A DNA stretch of 64,000 nt from Massilia varians (GTDB lineage Bacteria; Pseudomonadota; Gammaproteobacteria; Burkholderiales; Burkholderiaceae_D), in assembly GCF_027923905.1 (NCBI RefSeq), contig NZ_AP026966.1, forward strand, positions 4,403,001 through 4,467,000. Reading direction: 5' to 3'. Position 1 is the stretch's first letter; every line of letters begins with the position of its first letter. This document shows positions 47,726-55,960 of this stretch, piece by piece. Both the position numbers and the translations under genes were made by a program. Under the pieces are notes generated by a model. That model did no database searches, was not told the origin of the DNA, and was given only the letters and a program-made list of their open reading frames with translations.

Positions 47726-47994
47726 TCGCCGCCAGCCACGCCATCGACGCCGTTCAGGGTCGAGATTAGCCGGCAGCCGCCGCTGGTCTTCTGGCCATTA
47801 AGCACCTGGGCCGCTCCGTTCGACAGGAGCGAACGGGGATAGCCTTCGGCAATCACGCAGCCCTTGGGGCACGCCATGCGCGCGCCCTGGAACGTATACC
47901 CGATGCCGCCGCTGAATTCGCAAGAAGACCCCTCAGCCACCGTGCCACCGCAATCGGCAGCATCCGACAGCCGCAACCAGCCCCGTATCGCCAT
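47722..47994 (-). CDS. PAAR-type spike-tip protein
   Basis: About 90 residues from ATG 47994 (MAIRGWLRLSD), with GGAG 6 bp upstream. The PAAR fold is indicated by GGTVAEGSS, GIGYTFQGARMACPKGC and the C-terminal AQVLNGQKTSGGCRLIS. PAAR proteins cap VgrG and sharpen the spike. First gene of the PAAR-vgrG-lipase-immunity operon; its stop overlaps the vgrG start. The 240 bp between it and the recombinase operon carry no gene. Confidence 0.85.
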   Translation of the reverse strand: MAIRGWLRLSDAADCGGTVAEGSSCEFSGGIGYTFQGARMACPKGCVIAEGYPRSLLSNGAAQVLNGQKTSGGCRLISTLNGVDGVAGGD

Positions 47995-48235
47995 GACCGT
48001 CTCCATGCCCCGCCGTATCGACAAGGATCAGCAAGGTCAAAAGTCATTATTAGACTAGGGATGCTGGCATAAGAGCATGCGGCTACGGTTGAGGCAAAGC
48101 AGATTGGGATTGCGTTTCGTCAAATTCCTACGGTCCCGCGGCATCCTATCCCGACTCCGTGATCGAGTTTATAAGCACGTCCTGCACTCGATAGCAGTAA
48201 GAGCTTCTTTGAGTACCCGTTCAGATCATATTGTT

Positions 48236-48616
48236 TTACGCGCCTCGAAGCGGAAGTACATTCCCTCCCGTAAGCGCAGCCAACTGTTTTTTTACAGCAT
48301 ACAGCTCCCACAGTAGGGACACCTCTCGGGCTAGGGCAGCATCAAGCATTTCTCGATATTGAGCCGCGGAGCCCTTCGCTTTGACGAGCTTGTCGTGAGC
48401 AGCATCCTTAGACTTCGATTGTTCTAGCGCAGCCTCGTCAATCGCAGCGATAAGTTCTTGAAAGATGGCGCGCGATTTCTTAATACTTCCTTTTCCTCTG
48501 CCTGCCTCTATCGATACCGAATCGTTCGTAATTTTCGTATTTTTGGGAACACGAATAGGTCGGTTGACGCGAAGTCGCTCAAGAGCTTCAAAATATTCGA
48601 TTACAGCACTGGTCAT
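48236..48616 (-). CDS. Small coiled-coil accessory protein of the recombinase operon (GinD/TnpC-like)
   Basis: 126 residues: an N-terminal DNA-binding-like segment (SVSIEAGRGKGSIKKSR) and a long amphipathic helix (~60-115; SKDAAHDKLVKAKGSAAQYR) ending LLWELYAVKKQLAALTGGN. Length and layout resemble TnpC of Tn554 (about 125 residues) and the fourth gene of GInt operons. Overlaps the stop of the upstream recombinase by 4 bp (ATGA). Such proteins orient or stabilise the recombination complex. Confidence 0.75.
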   Translation of the reverse strand: MTSAVIEYFEALERLRVNRPIRVPKNTKITNDSVSIEAGRGKGSIKKSRAIFQELIAAIDEAALEQSKSKDAAHDKLVKAKGSAAQYREMLDAALAREVSLLWELYAVKKQLAALTGGNVLPLRGA

Positions 48617-50592
48617 GCGACGCTCCGTTGGGTTGAGCGGGTGCGTTCCCGCGTTTCGATTAACGTTTGTAAGTCGCGCAATTCCGTCCGATACTCAACA
48701 GAGTTCGCATCTAGTCTCTCAATCAGCTTTTGCTGAGCCGAAATTACCAAATCAAGCTTCGACATATTTCCCACTAAATTCCTGCAATTATCGATCACAC
48801 AAGCAGTATGCAGCCACCTCACCGCAACTTTCTCGCACGTTCCAAGGTTAGTGCAGCCCCCAAGAATCGTTTCCTGATATGCGATTTCGCCCTTTCTAAA
48901 CCGCCTCAGCGTCTCGCCACGGTCCATAAAGACGACTCCATCGGGCTTCTTCATTCTCTGGTGGATCCAGTGCGCATGGCCTCCGAACAAGACATCATCT
49001 GACATCAGGACATTGAGGATATAACTCAGTGCAGAAGACTCTGCTTGAGTGCTCTGCCACTCCAAGCCAAAGTGACGCTTGTCGTTACCAATGAAATCCT
49101 TGGCAAAGGCAGATCCTTTCGCATAGTACCGCGACATCTCATCAGTTATATGCTTCAGCTGACGCCGTAGCGATGGGAGAGATACCAGTCCTGAACGTTG
49201 TGCATATAACGCTAGGGACCGCCGAGTTTGATGCGAGGTAAACATCCAAGGTTTTCCGATCTGAAATTGATCTTCTGCTCGCCACGCGCGATGAGGATCA
49301 ATCTGTTCGAGTTCGCGTAAGTCGTTCTCCTCAATGATCGATACGCAGCTTTCAGGCAACTTACGATGTGCCATGATTCCCGGCACAAAATGACCATTTT
49401 TCGGCTCACGCTTCGTAATGCCAAAACCAAAGTATGCAACGGATACAAACAGAGGATGGTCACTTATCCGGTCTAAGGCTACCTCTGGAGTGACATCATG
49501 TCCGTCATAAATGGCGTCAGCGATGTCCTTTGCTACCTGAATTGCATCATTTCCTTCCTTGTTTGTTACCCACTGTGCCCGTTTTGCGAGCCCATGTGCA
49601 TATTTCGTTGTTACACCCCTCACAAGAAAATGTCGTGCGCCTCCCGATTCAGAAATGTGTTGGCAGTCGTATGGAAGTGTCTTAACTTCATCGTCGCGCA
49701 TTCCACTAAAAGTTTGAATCGTGAGCTTGGCTATGTATTGTGCCTGACCGATAATAAATGGCAGGGACTGAACCTCTACGGGCTTGCCTTGCGCCTGAAT
49801 ATATGCAATGGTCTCTTCATCGAGTATTTCTTCAAGGGTCAAGAACTCCTTAAAAGGCAACTTATGCTTTCTACCGGCTTGGTCTTGCCCACTTAACGTT
49901 CTGCCAGCGCGGGGATCTGACGAGCAATAACGTGCAGCGTCAAGCAGGTTTTTAGAAACAGCTCGCCATTTTGACAACTCCACTTGCAGGCCCGAGATGA
50001 AGCGACTGTAGATGCGGCTCGGCATCGGCGGATGTTGCTTGAGCCCTTCCCGGTATGCCTTGTTCTGTTCATTAAGACCTTCAATAAACTGATCGCTAAC
50101 GACGCCAAAACCAAGGGCAACAAGCCCTAGCTGGGCAAGGTACGGCAGTAGAGACGTAAGGGTTTCCGCCATCCACCCGCCACACCGTGAGGTCACGAAG
50201 TCTTGCAGGCGTACTTCATCTTCAAGGACTGTGCCCAAACCGATCTGCAGGCCATCAGCATAATTGGCAAGTGCAGCCAACACCGTTAAATAGTTCTTCA
50301 GCGTGCCTATACTTAGCGGAGCGCCGGCCCGACGCCATATCAAGCAAAATATGACGCGTCGCATCTCCACAGTAAGCTTTAATTGAGTGGACGTGGGCTG
50401 GCCCGCCCCCCAGAAGTTGAAGTAAAGTTTCCCTACTTTACCAGTCGAGTTATAGGCAGAGAAATCCCATGCCAAGTGACCGAAACGCGATTTCGGTTGA
50501 CCTCGAAGATCCCTGCTTACAATGAAGTCATCGTTCGGAGTAGGCCCGCTGTCTGGGTAAAATACATCAGGAGCAACCACGTCCTGCGGCAT
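48613..50592 (-). CDS. Tyrosine recombinase, third of trio (GinC-like)
   Basis: About 659 residues from ATG 50592 (MPQDVVAPDVF); a TTG at 50664 would overlap the previous gene. The catalytic residues appear intact: Arg in FSGMRDDEVKTLP, His-x-x-Arg in FTSHQTRRSLALYA, His in LRRQLKHITDEM and Tyr in MSRYYAKGS. A C-terminal cysteine cluster (CTNLGTCEKV, HTACVIDNCRNL) suggests metal binding. Probably acts together with the two upstream recombinases. Low GC compared with the host. Confidence 0.88.
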   Translation of the reverse strand: MPQDVVAPDVFYPDSGPTPNDDFIVSRDLRGQPKSRFGHLAWDFSAYNSTGKVGKLYFNFWGAGQPTSTQLKLTVEMRRVIFCLIWRRAGAPLSIGTLKNYLTVLAALANYADGLQIGLGTVLEDEVRLQDFVTSRCGGWMAETLTSLLPYLAQLGLVALGFGVVSDQFIEGLNEQNKAYREGLKQHPPMPSRIYSRFISGLQVELSKWRAVSKNLLDAARYCSSDPRAGRTLSGQDQAGRKHKLPFKEFLTLEEILDEETIAYIQAQGKPVEVQSLPFIIGQAQYIAKLTIQTFSGMRDDEVKTLPYDCQHISESGGARHFLVRGVTTKYAHGLAKRAQWVTNKEGNDAIQVAKDIADAIYDGHDVTPEVALDRISDHPLFVSVAYFGFGITKREPKNGHFVPGIMAHRKLPESCVSIIEENDLRELEQIDPHRAWRAEDQFQIGKPWMFTSHQTRRSLALYAQRSGLVSLPSLRRQLKHITDEMSRYYAKGSAFAKDFIGNDKRHFGLEWQSTQAESSALSYILNVLMSDDVLFGGHAHWIHQRMKKPDGVVFMDRGETLRRFRKGEIAYQETILGGCTNLGTCEKVAVRWLHTACVIDNCRNLVGNMSKLDLVISAQQKLIERLDANSVEYRTELRDLQTLIETRERTRSTQRSVA

Positions 50593-50618
50593 GCTCAATT
50601 TCGCTTCAAATACCGAAT

Positions 50619-52496
50619 TCAAATCAATCCTAACGTCATTAACATCTCGACCTTGCCGGCCCAATATGCGTCAAGCTCACCATCTTCGTTCACCTCTAAT
50701 TTTATCCTTTCAACCATCGCCAGGTCTCTCGCCGCGATGTCCAATATCAACCCATCTATTCTTTCCAGGATAGGCCTGAAGAGCTCGTTAAATTCCTCGT
50801 CACTGTTACTCAAAGGCGAAGTCAAGTTAATAACATAACGACAGCTCAATAATTTGCGTGTATCAGTCTCATCCGCATGGATCTTGAATTTGTCGCAAAA
50901 TAGGCAACCTTCCGCGCTATCGCAATCAGGTTTTATTCGGGTTTCAGCATCTATCGCGATTGGCATGCCGAAGGATGTGCAAAGACCAACCGCGCGAGGT
51001 GTAGCATTTTCAATTTTCTCGTCAGGCGCAAGTACCGCGACGGCCATTTCACTCAAAAACTTGCTCATCTCCTCATGATGTAACGTTTCAGATCCCTGTG
51101 CATAATGCTGAAGCACCGTTTCCTCGGAGTTTTGCAAGACTAGTGCTGCAGTCGACGGGTCAGTATGGCGCACCAGCCAGTCGCTTTTAGCAGCGCGCCA
51201 TTCCCGTGACATTACAGGATTTAGAGCCGGGTCTATACCACTCAACATTTCGTACGTCCGGTCCAAGTTGGATCGGATTGGAGTTGGAGGATCCGATGCT
51301 TTCAAGCTACTAAAGAAGAGATGATCGCATTTCCTCCCTTGCAAAATATAAGTCCTCAGGGCTAGAAACCGTCTAAACTTTGGAAGAAACGAAATCGATA
51401 ACTCGAACGAGACGACCCGGCCTCCAGCGCGCCACTTCACGGTGCGAAAGCCTTGATTGGTTGTGTCTACCTCATAGTCTTCTGACCATGATAGTTCAAG
51501 AGCGTCAGACCAGTTCATGCCGGTGGCGGCAAGGAACATAATAAGAAATGAATTTAATGCCTTGCAAGCCAGATGCCACCGAGAAGTATGATTGTAATTT
51601 TCATTTGCGTGTTTTAGTGTAGTTCTTGCAGCAAAAGTCACATCTCTCGGGGTGTTGATATTTGAATACTGCCTTTTAGCTTCAGCCAGCGTGGCTAGCC
51701 GCCCTTCGACATAATCATATCCTGCATGCCTGGGCGACGCTGCCATCATCGCGGGCGTTTTATACCAAGCCTTGGCAGGGAATAGCCAGAGTTGGTTATT
51801 AGGGAAGCCCAGATGCTTAGGCGTCCTTAAAGCGTATGGATATTGCAACCGGTCAACGACGAGTTCACATATACCGTCAAATAAGCAATTACAAAGACTT
51901 AAAACTCGCGCTTGGTCTGCCTCCGATGGGGGCACGGTCGATTCAGTGATACTTTTATCACGCTTGAGTAAGTTGAGCCCTCGTCCAAGATGCTCCACAT
52001 CGAAAAAACCTTCTATCGCTCGTAGAACGTTACTCTGTATTCTCGCTCCTGTATTCAAATTAATGCTGTTGCGCATGACACGCTCACGGACGTACTCAAA
52101 ATATGCACGCATTGCCGGCTTAGCTGCTTCCGCGCCAGACAAGACGTCGGGCCATTTATTTATATCGGCCCAATTAACAAAGCCGACTAATGAACTAAAG
52201 TGGTCATACAATGTGCGCATACGGGGCCCGCTAGAAGAGAGCTCCGAGATGTGATCGAGCAATTGCCGAACATTTGGGATCCTGGATTGTACCAGTGACT
52301 CCAACGAGACTTTCCTAATGGAATTACGCGAACTCTTGTCAAAGACCGTACGTCGTGCATAGCATAAAATTCCAATATCTAGTGTCTTCGACAAGCCAAA
52401 TTTCACTACTGCCAGTTCCGGATGGAGGATAGTCACCCCCTCTGCTAACGGCATCGCATAGATATACGTTGGTCTCGAGACCATCTTTTCTGTCAT
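50619..52496 (-). CDS. Tyrosine recombinase, second of trio, with degenerate active site (GinB-like)
   Basis: 625 residues, the length of Tn554 TnpB. The C-terminal recombinase fold is recognisable, but several catalytic positions differ: the first Arg is replaced (ATGMNWSDALELSW where T-G-x-R is normal), the His of HxxR reads SREWRAAKSDWL, and the second His is Asn (LVLQNSEETVLQHYAQ). The Tyr (QHYAQ) remains. A C-terminal cysteine group (CDSAEGCLFCDKF, LLSCRYVI) may bind zinc. Its start overlaps the previous stop by 4 bp. It may serve a structural or DNA-binding role within a three-recombinase complex. Confidence 0.88.
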   Translation of the reverse strand: MTEKMVSRPTYIYAMPLAEGVTILHPELAVVKFGLSKTLDIGILCYARRTVFDKSSRNSIRKVSLESLVQSRIPNVRQLLDHISELSSSGPRMRTLYDHFSSLVGFVNWADINKWPDVLSGAEAAKPAMRAYFEYVRERVMRNSINLNTGARIQSNVLRAIEGFFDVEHLGRGLNLLKRDKSITESTVPPSEADQARVLSLCNCLFDGICELVVDRLQYPYALRTPKHLGFPNNQLWLFPAKAWYKTPAMMAASPRHAGYDYVEGRLATLAEAKRQYSNINTPRDVTFAARTTLKHANENYNHTSRWHLACKALNSFLIMFLAATGMNWSDALELSWSEDYEVDTTNQGFRTVKWRAGGRVVSFELSISFLPKFRRFLALRTYILQGRKCDHLFFSSLKASDPPTPIRSNLDRTYEMLSGIDPALNPVMSREWRAAKSDWLVRHTDPSTAALVLQNSEETVLQHYAQGSETLHHEEMSKFLSEMAVAVLAPDEKIENATPRAVGLCTSFGMPIAIDAETRIKPDCDSAEGCLFCDKFKIHADETDTRKLLSCRYVINLTSPLSNSDEEFNELFRPILERIDGLILDIAARDLAMVERIKLEVNEDGELDAYWAGKVEMLMTLGLI

Positions 52497-53962
52497 GACG
52501 TTGCCATAAGTGCGTTAGCGGCTATCGTCTTCAGATGTTCATCATATTCAATGTTCACTCGACGAATGAACTTCAATCGACCCCGATACTGAAGGTACAG
52601 GTCGGTCGTCGCTGCGGATTCATGACCCATGCGTGTCTTTACGAATTCCCGTGCTTGATGAAGGGTAATTTCCCCGGATGAGACACGCTTGAGTTGCTCA
52701 TCGGTGAGATTCATGCCAAACGTGGCTCGCATGTCATGAAAGCGATATGCGAATTTTGGATCGTGAGTGAGCTGAATATTGGGGATAATGTAATCTCTGA
52801 TTAATTGCCGGACAGCTTGACCATCTTTGGTGTGACGAAGCACATTTTCATCGTTATATTCTTTTGCTTCTGCTTTGCTTACATACAGCGGAGCACCTCG
52901 TGCGCTGAGAAATAGATATTGATCAGGCGAGTCTCCGCCTTTTGCGCGTATTCGACGTTTAATGGCGCGTTCGCTTTGTGCGTATTGTGAAAGGGACTCA
53001 TAAAACCAGACAGGAATATGCAGCACCATTTTCTTGTCGTCCTTTGTATCAATCCCGGTTCCTGGGCCGACTGGAATTCTGACCTCACCCGAATCGGTGG
53101 CTAACAGTCTGCGTTCCAGCACGTGACGTACGCGGAACGTCAAAATGGTTTGAATACGCGCGCCAGTGAGAATTGCAAACAGGTGAATTAGTGTTAATTC
53201 TGTGTTACCAAGGTTGGCAAGCGCATCGAGCAACCAGCGTTGCTCAACTTCTGGTAGTGGGCGGAGTTTTCCGCCGTCCTCGATTAACTCAGAGTAAGGG
53301 TCATCTGTTTTGGGAGCGGATATTCTTAGGTCAGTAGTCCGCACTTTCATAGACTGTCGTTGGCCTTGGGAGTCCGTAAACTGAATGTAACGGTCAGAGT
53401 CAACCCATGGTGGATTTTCGATGTTAAGAACACCTTCCCGCTGAAGCCATCGATAGAATGCGATGACTGTACCGATCCGGCGCTTTGCTGTGCTGGCTGC
53501 CATTTCCCCAGCCGAGACTGATAGCCGTAATTGTGCCCGGTAGCGATAGGTTGGCCGTTCGAGTTTCCTTCTGGGGAAATATGTCCAGTCGGTGCCGGAT
53601 TCCTCAATGAACTGTAGGAACGAGGCTAGGTCTTTTGCTATCCCGCTGTACGTTGTCATTAGCGGATCCAGACTACCTTCGAGACGTGACAGTAGATAGA
53701 CCGTTGCTTCGGCCCACGGAGCACCGTTCGAGTCAACGACTACGGGAAACAGATTGAATTGTGTACCCATCCAGCTAGGGCGGTCATCAAATCGTTTGCC
53801 GACTTTCTCGTCTAGGTAAGGCCTAACAAAATACGATTCAGGGGATGAGCCGTCCGGCAGTGCGACTTTGGAAGCAAAGGGGGTATCAGATGAGACTACG
53901 TGAGTCAGGCTAAGGCGAGGAAGAACAATCGTGCGTGCTTTGGTAGTGATGATGCGCTCCAT
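52493..53962 (-). CDS. Tyrosine recombinase, first of trio (GinA/TnpA-like)
   Basis: 489 residues from ATG 53962. It has a SAM-like N-terminal core-binding domain (~90-190) and a catalytic domain with Arg in LTGARIQTILTFRV, His-x-x-Arg in YRFHDMRATFGMN, His in RMGHESAATTDLY and Tyr in LYLQYRGRL, so it appears active. It is the first gene of the minus-strand operon, 180 bp from the island end; the promoter should lie in 53963-54134. Together with the next three genes it probably mediates integration and excision of the island. Confidence 0.9.
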   Translation of the reverse strand: MERIITTKARTIVLPRLSLTHVVSSDTPFASKVALPDGSSPESYFVRPYLDEKVGKRFDDRPSWMGTQFNLFPVVVDSNGAPWAEATVYLLSRLEGSLDPLMTTYSGIAKDLASFLQFIEESGTDWTYFPRRKLERPTYRYRAQLRLSVSAGEMAASTAKRRIGTVIAFYRWLQREGVLNIENPPWVDSDRYIQFTDSQGQRQSMKVRTTDLRISAPKTDDPYSELIEDGGKLRPLPEVEQRWLLDALANLGNTELTLIHLFAILTGARIQTILTFRVRHVLERRLLATDSGEVRIPVGPGTGIDTKDDKKMVLHIPVWFYESLSQYAQSERAIKRRIRAKGGDSPDQYLFLSARGAPLYVSKAEAKEYNDENVLRHTKDGQAVRQLIRDYIIPNIQLTHDPKFAYRFHDMRATFGMNLTDEQLKRVSSGEITLHQAREFVKTRMGHESAATTDLYLQYRGRLKFIRRVNIEYDEHLKTIAANALMATS

Positions 53963-54080
53963 TTATGTTCGGCAACGCCATCTACATGGCCCCGACGTGA
54001 GCGCAGCATCCAGACCCTACCTGTTATGAGAAAGCACTAGCAGATCAGACATTCTGCCGAGGTGCCATCCCGAGAATGGA

Positions 54081-54097
54081 GTCCATTTTAATTTCAC
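54081..54097. repeat. Right inverted repeat of island
   Basis: GTCCATTTTAATTTCAC, the inverted counterpart (13 of 17 bases) of 36094-36110. It overlaps the palindrome AATGGAGTCCATT at 54075-54087. It lies 37 bp inside the right direct repeat, while the left copy lies 8 bp inside, so the ends are not symmetrical. Confidence 0.5.
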
Positions 54098-54114
54098 TTA
54101 GGAATCATGTCAAT

Positions 54115-55035
54115 CTACTGATTACTTATGGATACGCGCTCGTGCTCCATCAGCAGCGTGAAGCGCTCCACCGCGAGCTGGCGCGCACACAGCCAGCCGA
54201 CCAGCTGCAGCACCAGGTGGTGGGCGCCGGCCAGCAGCAGATCGGCCTGCTCGATGCGGTCGAACAGCTCCAGCCGGGCCCGGAAATGCTCGGGCGGCGC
54301 GACCCAGTCGAACAGTTCGGGACACAGGCCGTAGGCGGCGTCGAGCATGTCGAGCAGCTCGCGCCCGCAGCGCCGCTGCAGGCCCGGACGCGGCAGGCGC
54401 CGCAGCTGGCCCAGCGCCTCGCAGCCGATGCCCTCGAACCAGGACATATAGGGCCGGGCCGGCGGCAGCAGCGCCACCGGCAGGCGTTCGAGGCGCCGTT
54501 CGAGCGTCGCCATGCGCAAGCAACGTCCGAGGATGCGCCCGCCGCCCTGCATATCGCTGCGACTGCGGCCGTGCGCCATGCCATGCGCAGCGGCGCGCGC
54601 CAGCAGCCAGGCCGCGCGCGCCGTCGGGGCGCAGCTGACCGAAGCCGTGAAGCCGAGCGCGCGCAGGCTGGCGCGCACGCGGGCGCACAGGGCGCGGATG
54701 CCGCCGAACAGGCGCAGGCTGGCGCCGATGTCGAGCAGCAGCGTCGCTTCTTCGAGCAGCGCGACCTGGGGCGTGAACTGCAGCATCGCCAGCGCCACCG
54801 CGTCGAGCGCCTCGGCTTCGCGCGCGGGATTGCGCTCGTACAGCCGGGCTTCGGGCATGAGCATGAGCACGCCCGCGCGGCGCATGCCGTGCCCGACGCC
54901 GGCCGCGCGCGCCGCCCCCGATGCGGCGAGCACGCGATCGTGCTCGAGCACGACGCTGCCCGGGTCACTGCACCAGTTGGGGCTGAAGATGTCGAGCGCC
55001 AGCTGGGGTAGGGAGAGGCCGATCCACAAACGCAT
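54115..55035 (-). pseudogene. imuB: Host imuB, 5' fragment (N-terminal ~300 codons)
   Basis: From ATG 55035 (MRLWIGLSLPQLALDIF) the frame encodes the N-terminal half of ImuB, with LLLDIGASLRLFGGIRAL, SWFEGIGCEALGQL and GRELLDMLDAAYG, down to LLMEHER. It then enters the island and stops after six foreign codons at 54115. The remaining ~215 codons are at 35438-36085. The fragment still lies under the imuA LexA-controlled promoter, overlapping imuA by 71 bp, so a 306-residue truncated ImuB may be made on SOS induction. It would lack the little-finger and C-terminal interaction region. Confidence 0.93.
54135..54141. repeat. Right 7 bp direct repeat (island attachment core)
   Basis: CGCGCTC, identical to 36079-36085, at the exact point where the host imuB frame changes to island sequence (HER, then the island-derived VSISNQ and stop). 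Confidence 0.8.
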
Positions 55036-55723
55036 GTCTTTGCAGGAGAGAAGAAGTTGGAGGGAGACCCAGGGGCAGAGAAAGTGGCAAAAGCAGCGGC
55101 GCATCGCGCTGCGGCCCCCGGCGCTTGACGAAGTCGATATGCATGCCGCCCGCCGCCGGCCGCAGCCCCAGACGCAGGGGCGCGGGAGAGGCGTCCTGCG
55201 CCGCGGCCAGCGGGCGCAGCATGAAGAACAGGGTTTCCCCGCTTTGCGCCGCCAGGTGCAGGCGGCGCAGGCTTTCGCCGCGCGCGTGGTTGGCCCAGAA
55301 CAGCAGCGCGCCGCAACTGCCGCTGCGCAGCACCTGTTCGGCCGCCCACAACGCGTCGGCGCTGCGGCTGGTGCGCAGCCACAGCAACTTCGAGGGCGGC
55401 AGGCCGAGCGCGGCCAGCGCCAGGGCCTGGGGCGGATGGGGCGGCTGCAGCAGGACGATGCGGCGTTCGGCGCAGGCCTGCAAGGCCGGGCGCAGCAGAC
55501 GCATCTCGCCGATGCCGGGTTGCTGTTGCAGCAGCTCGACCAGGGTGCCGGCCGGCCAGCCGCCGCCGGGCAGCTGGGACGAGAGGGCGGCGTGCCCGGT
55601 GTCGACGCAGCGCGTACTGGCGCGCGCCAGCTGCGAGGCGCGCCAGAGCGAAGGGTGCAGGGCCTCCGGCGCCATGGGAGGTTCAGCCAAAGGCGGAGCC
55701 CCTGCGGTGGATGAGCAGTTCAT
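54965..55723 (-). CDS. imuA: SOS mutasome protein ImuA
   Basis: 252 residues from ATG 55723. RecA-like but shortened: SSQLPGGGWPAGTLVELLQQ at the start of the core, IGEMRLLRPALQACAERRIVLL, LLWLRTSRSADALWAAEQVL, LLFWANHARGESLRRLHLAA and the C-terminal HAFVDRPLPTP. ImuA assists ImuB and DnaE2 in SOS mutagenesis. A LexA box ends 18 bp before the start. The gene is intact although the overlapping imuB is split by the island; it could pair with the island-encoded ImuB. ATG 55675 (MAPEALHPSLW) is an alternative start. Confidence 0.9.
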   Translation of the reverse strand: MNCSSTAGAPPLAEPPMAPEALHPSLWRASQLARASTRCVDTGHAALSSQLPGGGWPAGTLVELLQQQPGIGEMRLLRPALQACAERRIVLLQPPHPPQALALAALGLPPSKLLWLRTSRSADALWAAEQVLRSGSCGALLFWANHARGESLRRLHLAAQSGETLFFMLRPLAAAQDASPAPLRLGLRPAAGGMHIDFVKRRGPQRDAPLLLPLSLPLGLPPTSSLLQRHAFVDRPLPTPAGARHLQPQLVQ

Positions 55724-55740
55724 ATGGGTTGGCAAAAAAG

Positions 55741-55760
55741 TACTGTATAAACATACAGTA
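55741..55760. promoter_or_regulatory. LexA box upstream of imuA
   Basis: TACTGTATAAACATACAGTA, nearly perfect to consensus; flanking bases extend the symmetry to 22 bp. Located 18 bp upstream of imuA, it should repress the imuA-imuB unit outside the SOS response. Confidence 0.93.
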
Positions 55761-55960
55761 CTCGCTGAGCCCAGATTTTGCAAGATGTATTCATTTCGGC
55801 CATACCAGTCGGGTGATTGGTATTGACAGAAATTAAAGGTGTGCTCTGCCTGGAAAACCGCGCCGGCCAGGCGAATCATGAAATAATGGTAGCTTGTTTA
55901 TTTACGCGTAGACAGTGCTCAGATAATCGCGCTGTCTCACGCACGCCACGGAAACCATCC

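Larger units (their letters stand above)
36086..54141. mobile_element. 18 kb GInt-like genomic island inserted in host imuB
   Basis: Bounded by CGCGCTC repeats 18,056 bp apart that split the host imuB gene. One end (54.0-48.2 kb, minus strand) has an overlapping operon of three tyrosine recombinases and a small coiled-coil protein. The middle holds cargo (T6SS PAAR-vgrG-lipase-immunity operon, small unknown genes). The other end carries a full imuB copy with LexA box and a ~270 bp AT-rich terminus. This architecture fits GInt islands (ginABCD operon, cargo, AT-rich 3' end) as described in the literature; Tn554-type elements share the recombinase trio. Base composition is visibly lower in GC than the host flanks, especially in the recombinases. 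Confidence 0.9.

Noticed and set aside
48236..53962. Interpretation of the recombinase trio as a RIT (recombinase-in-trio) element
   Set aside because: RIT recombinases are shorter (roughly 300-400 residues) and lack the fourth coiled-coil gene and large cargo; sizes here fit GInt/Tn554-like systems better.
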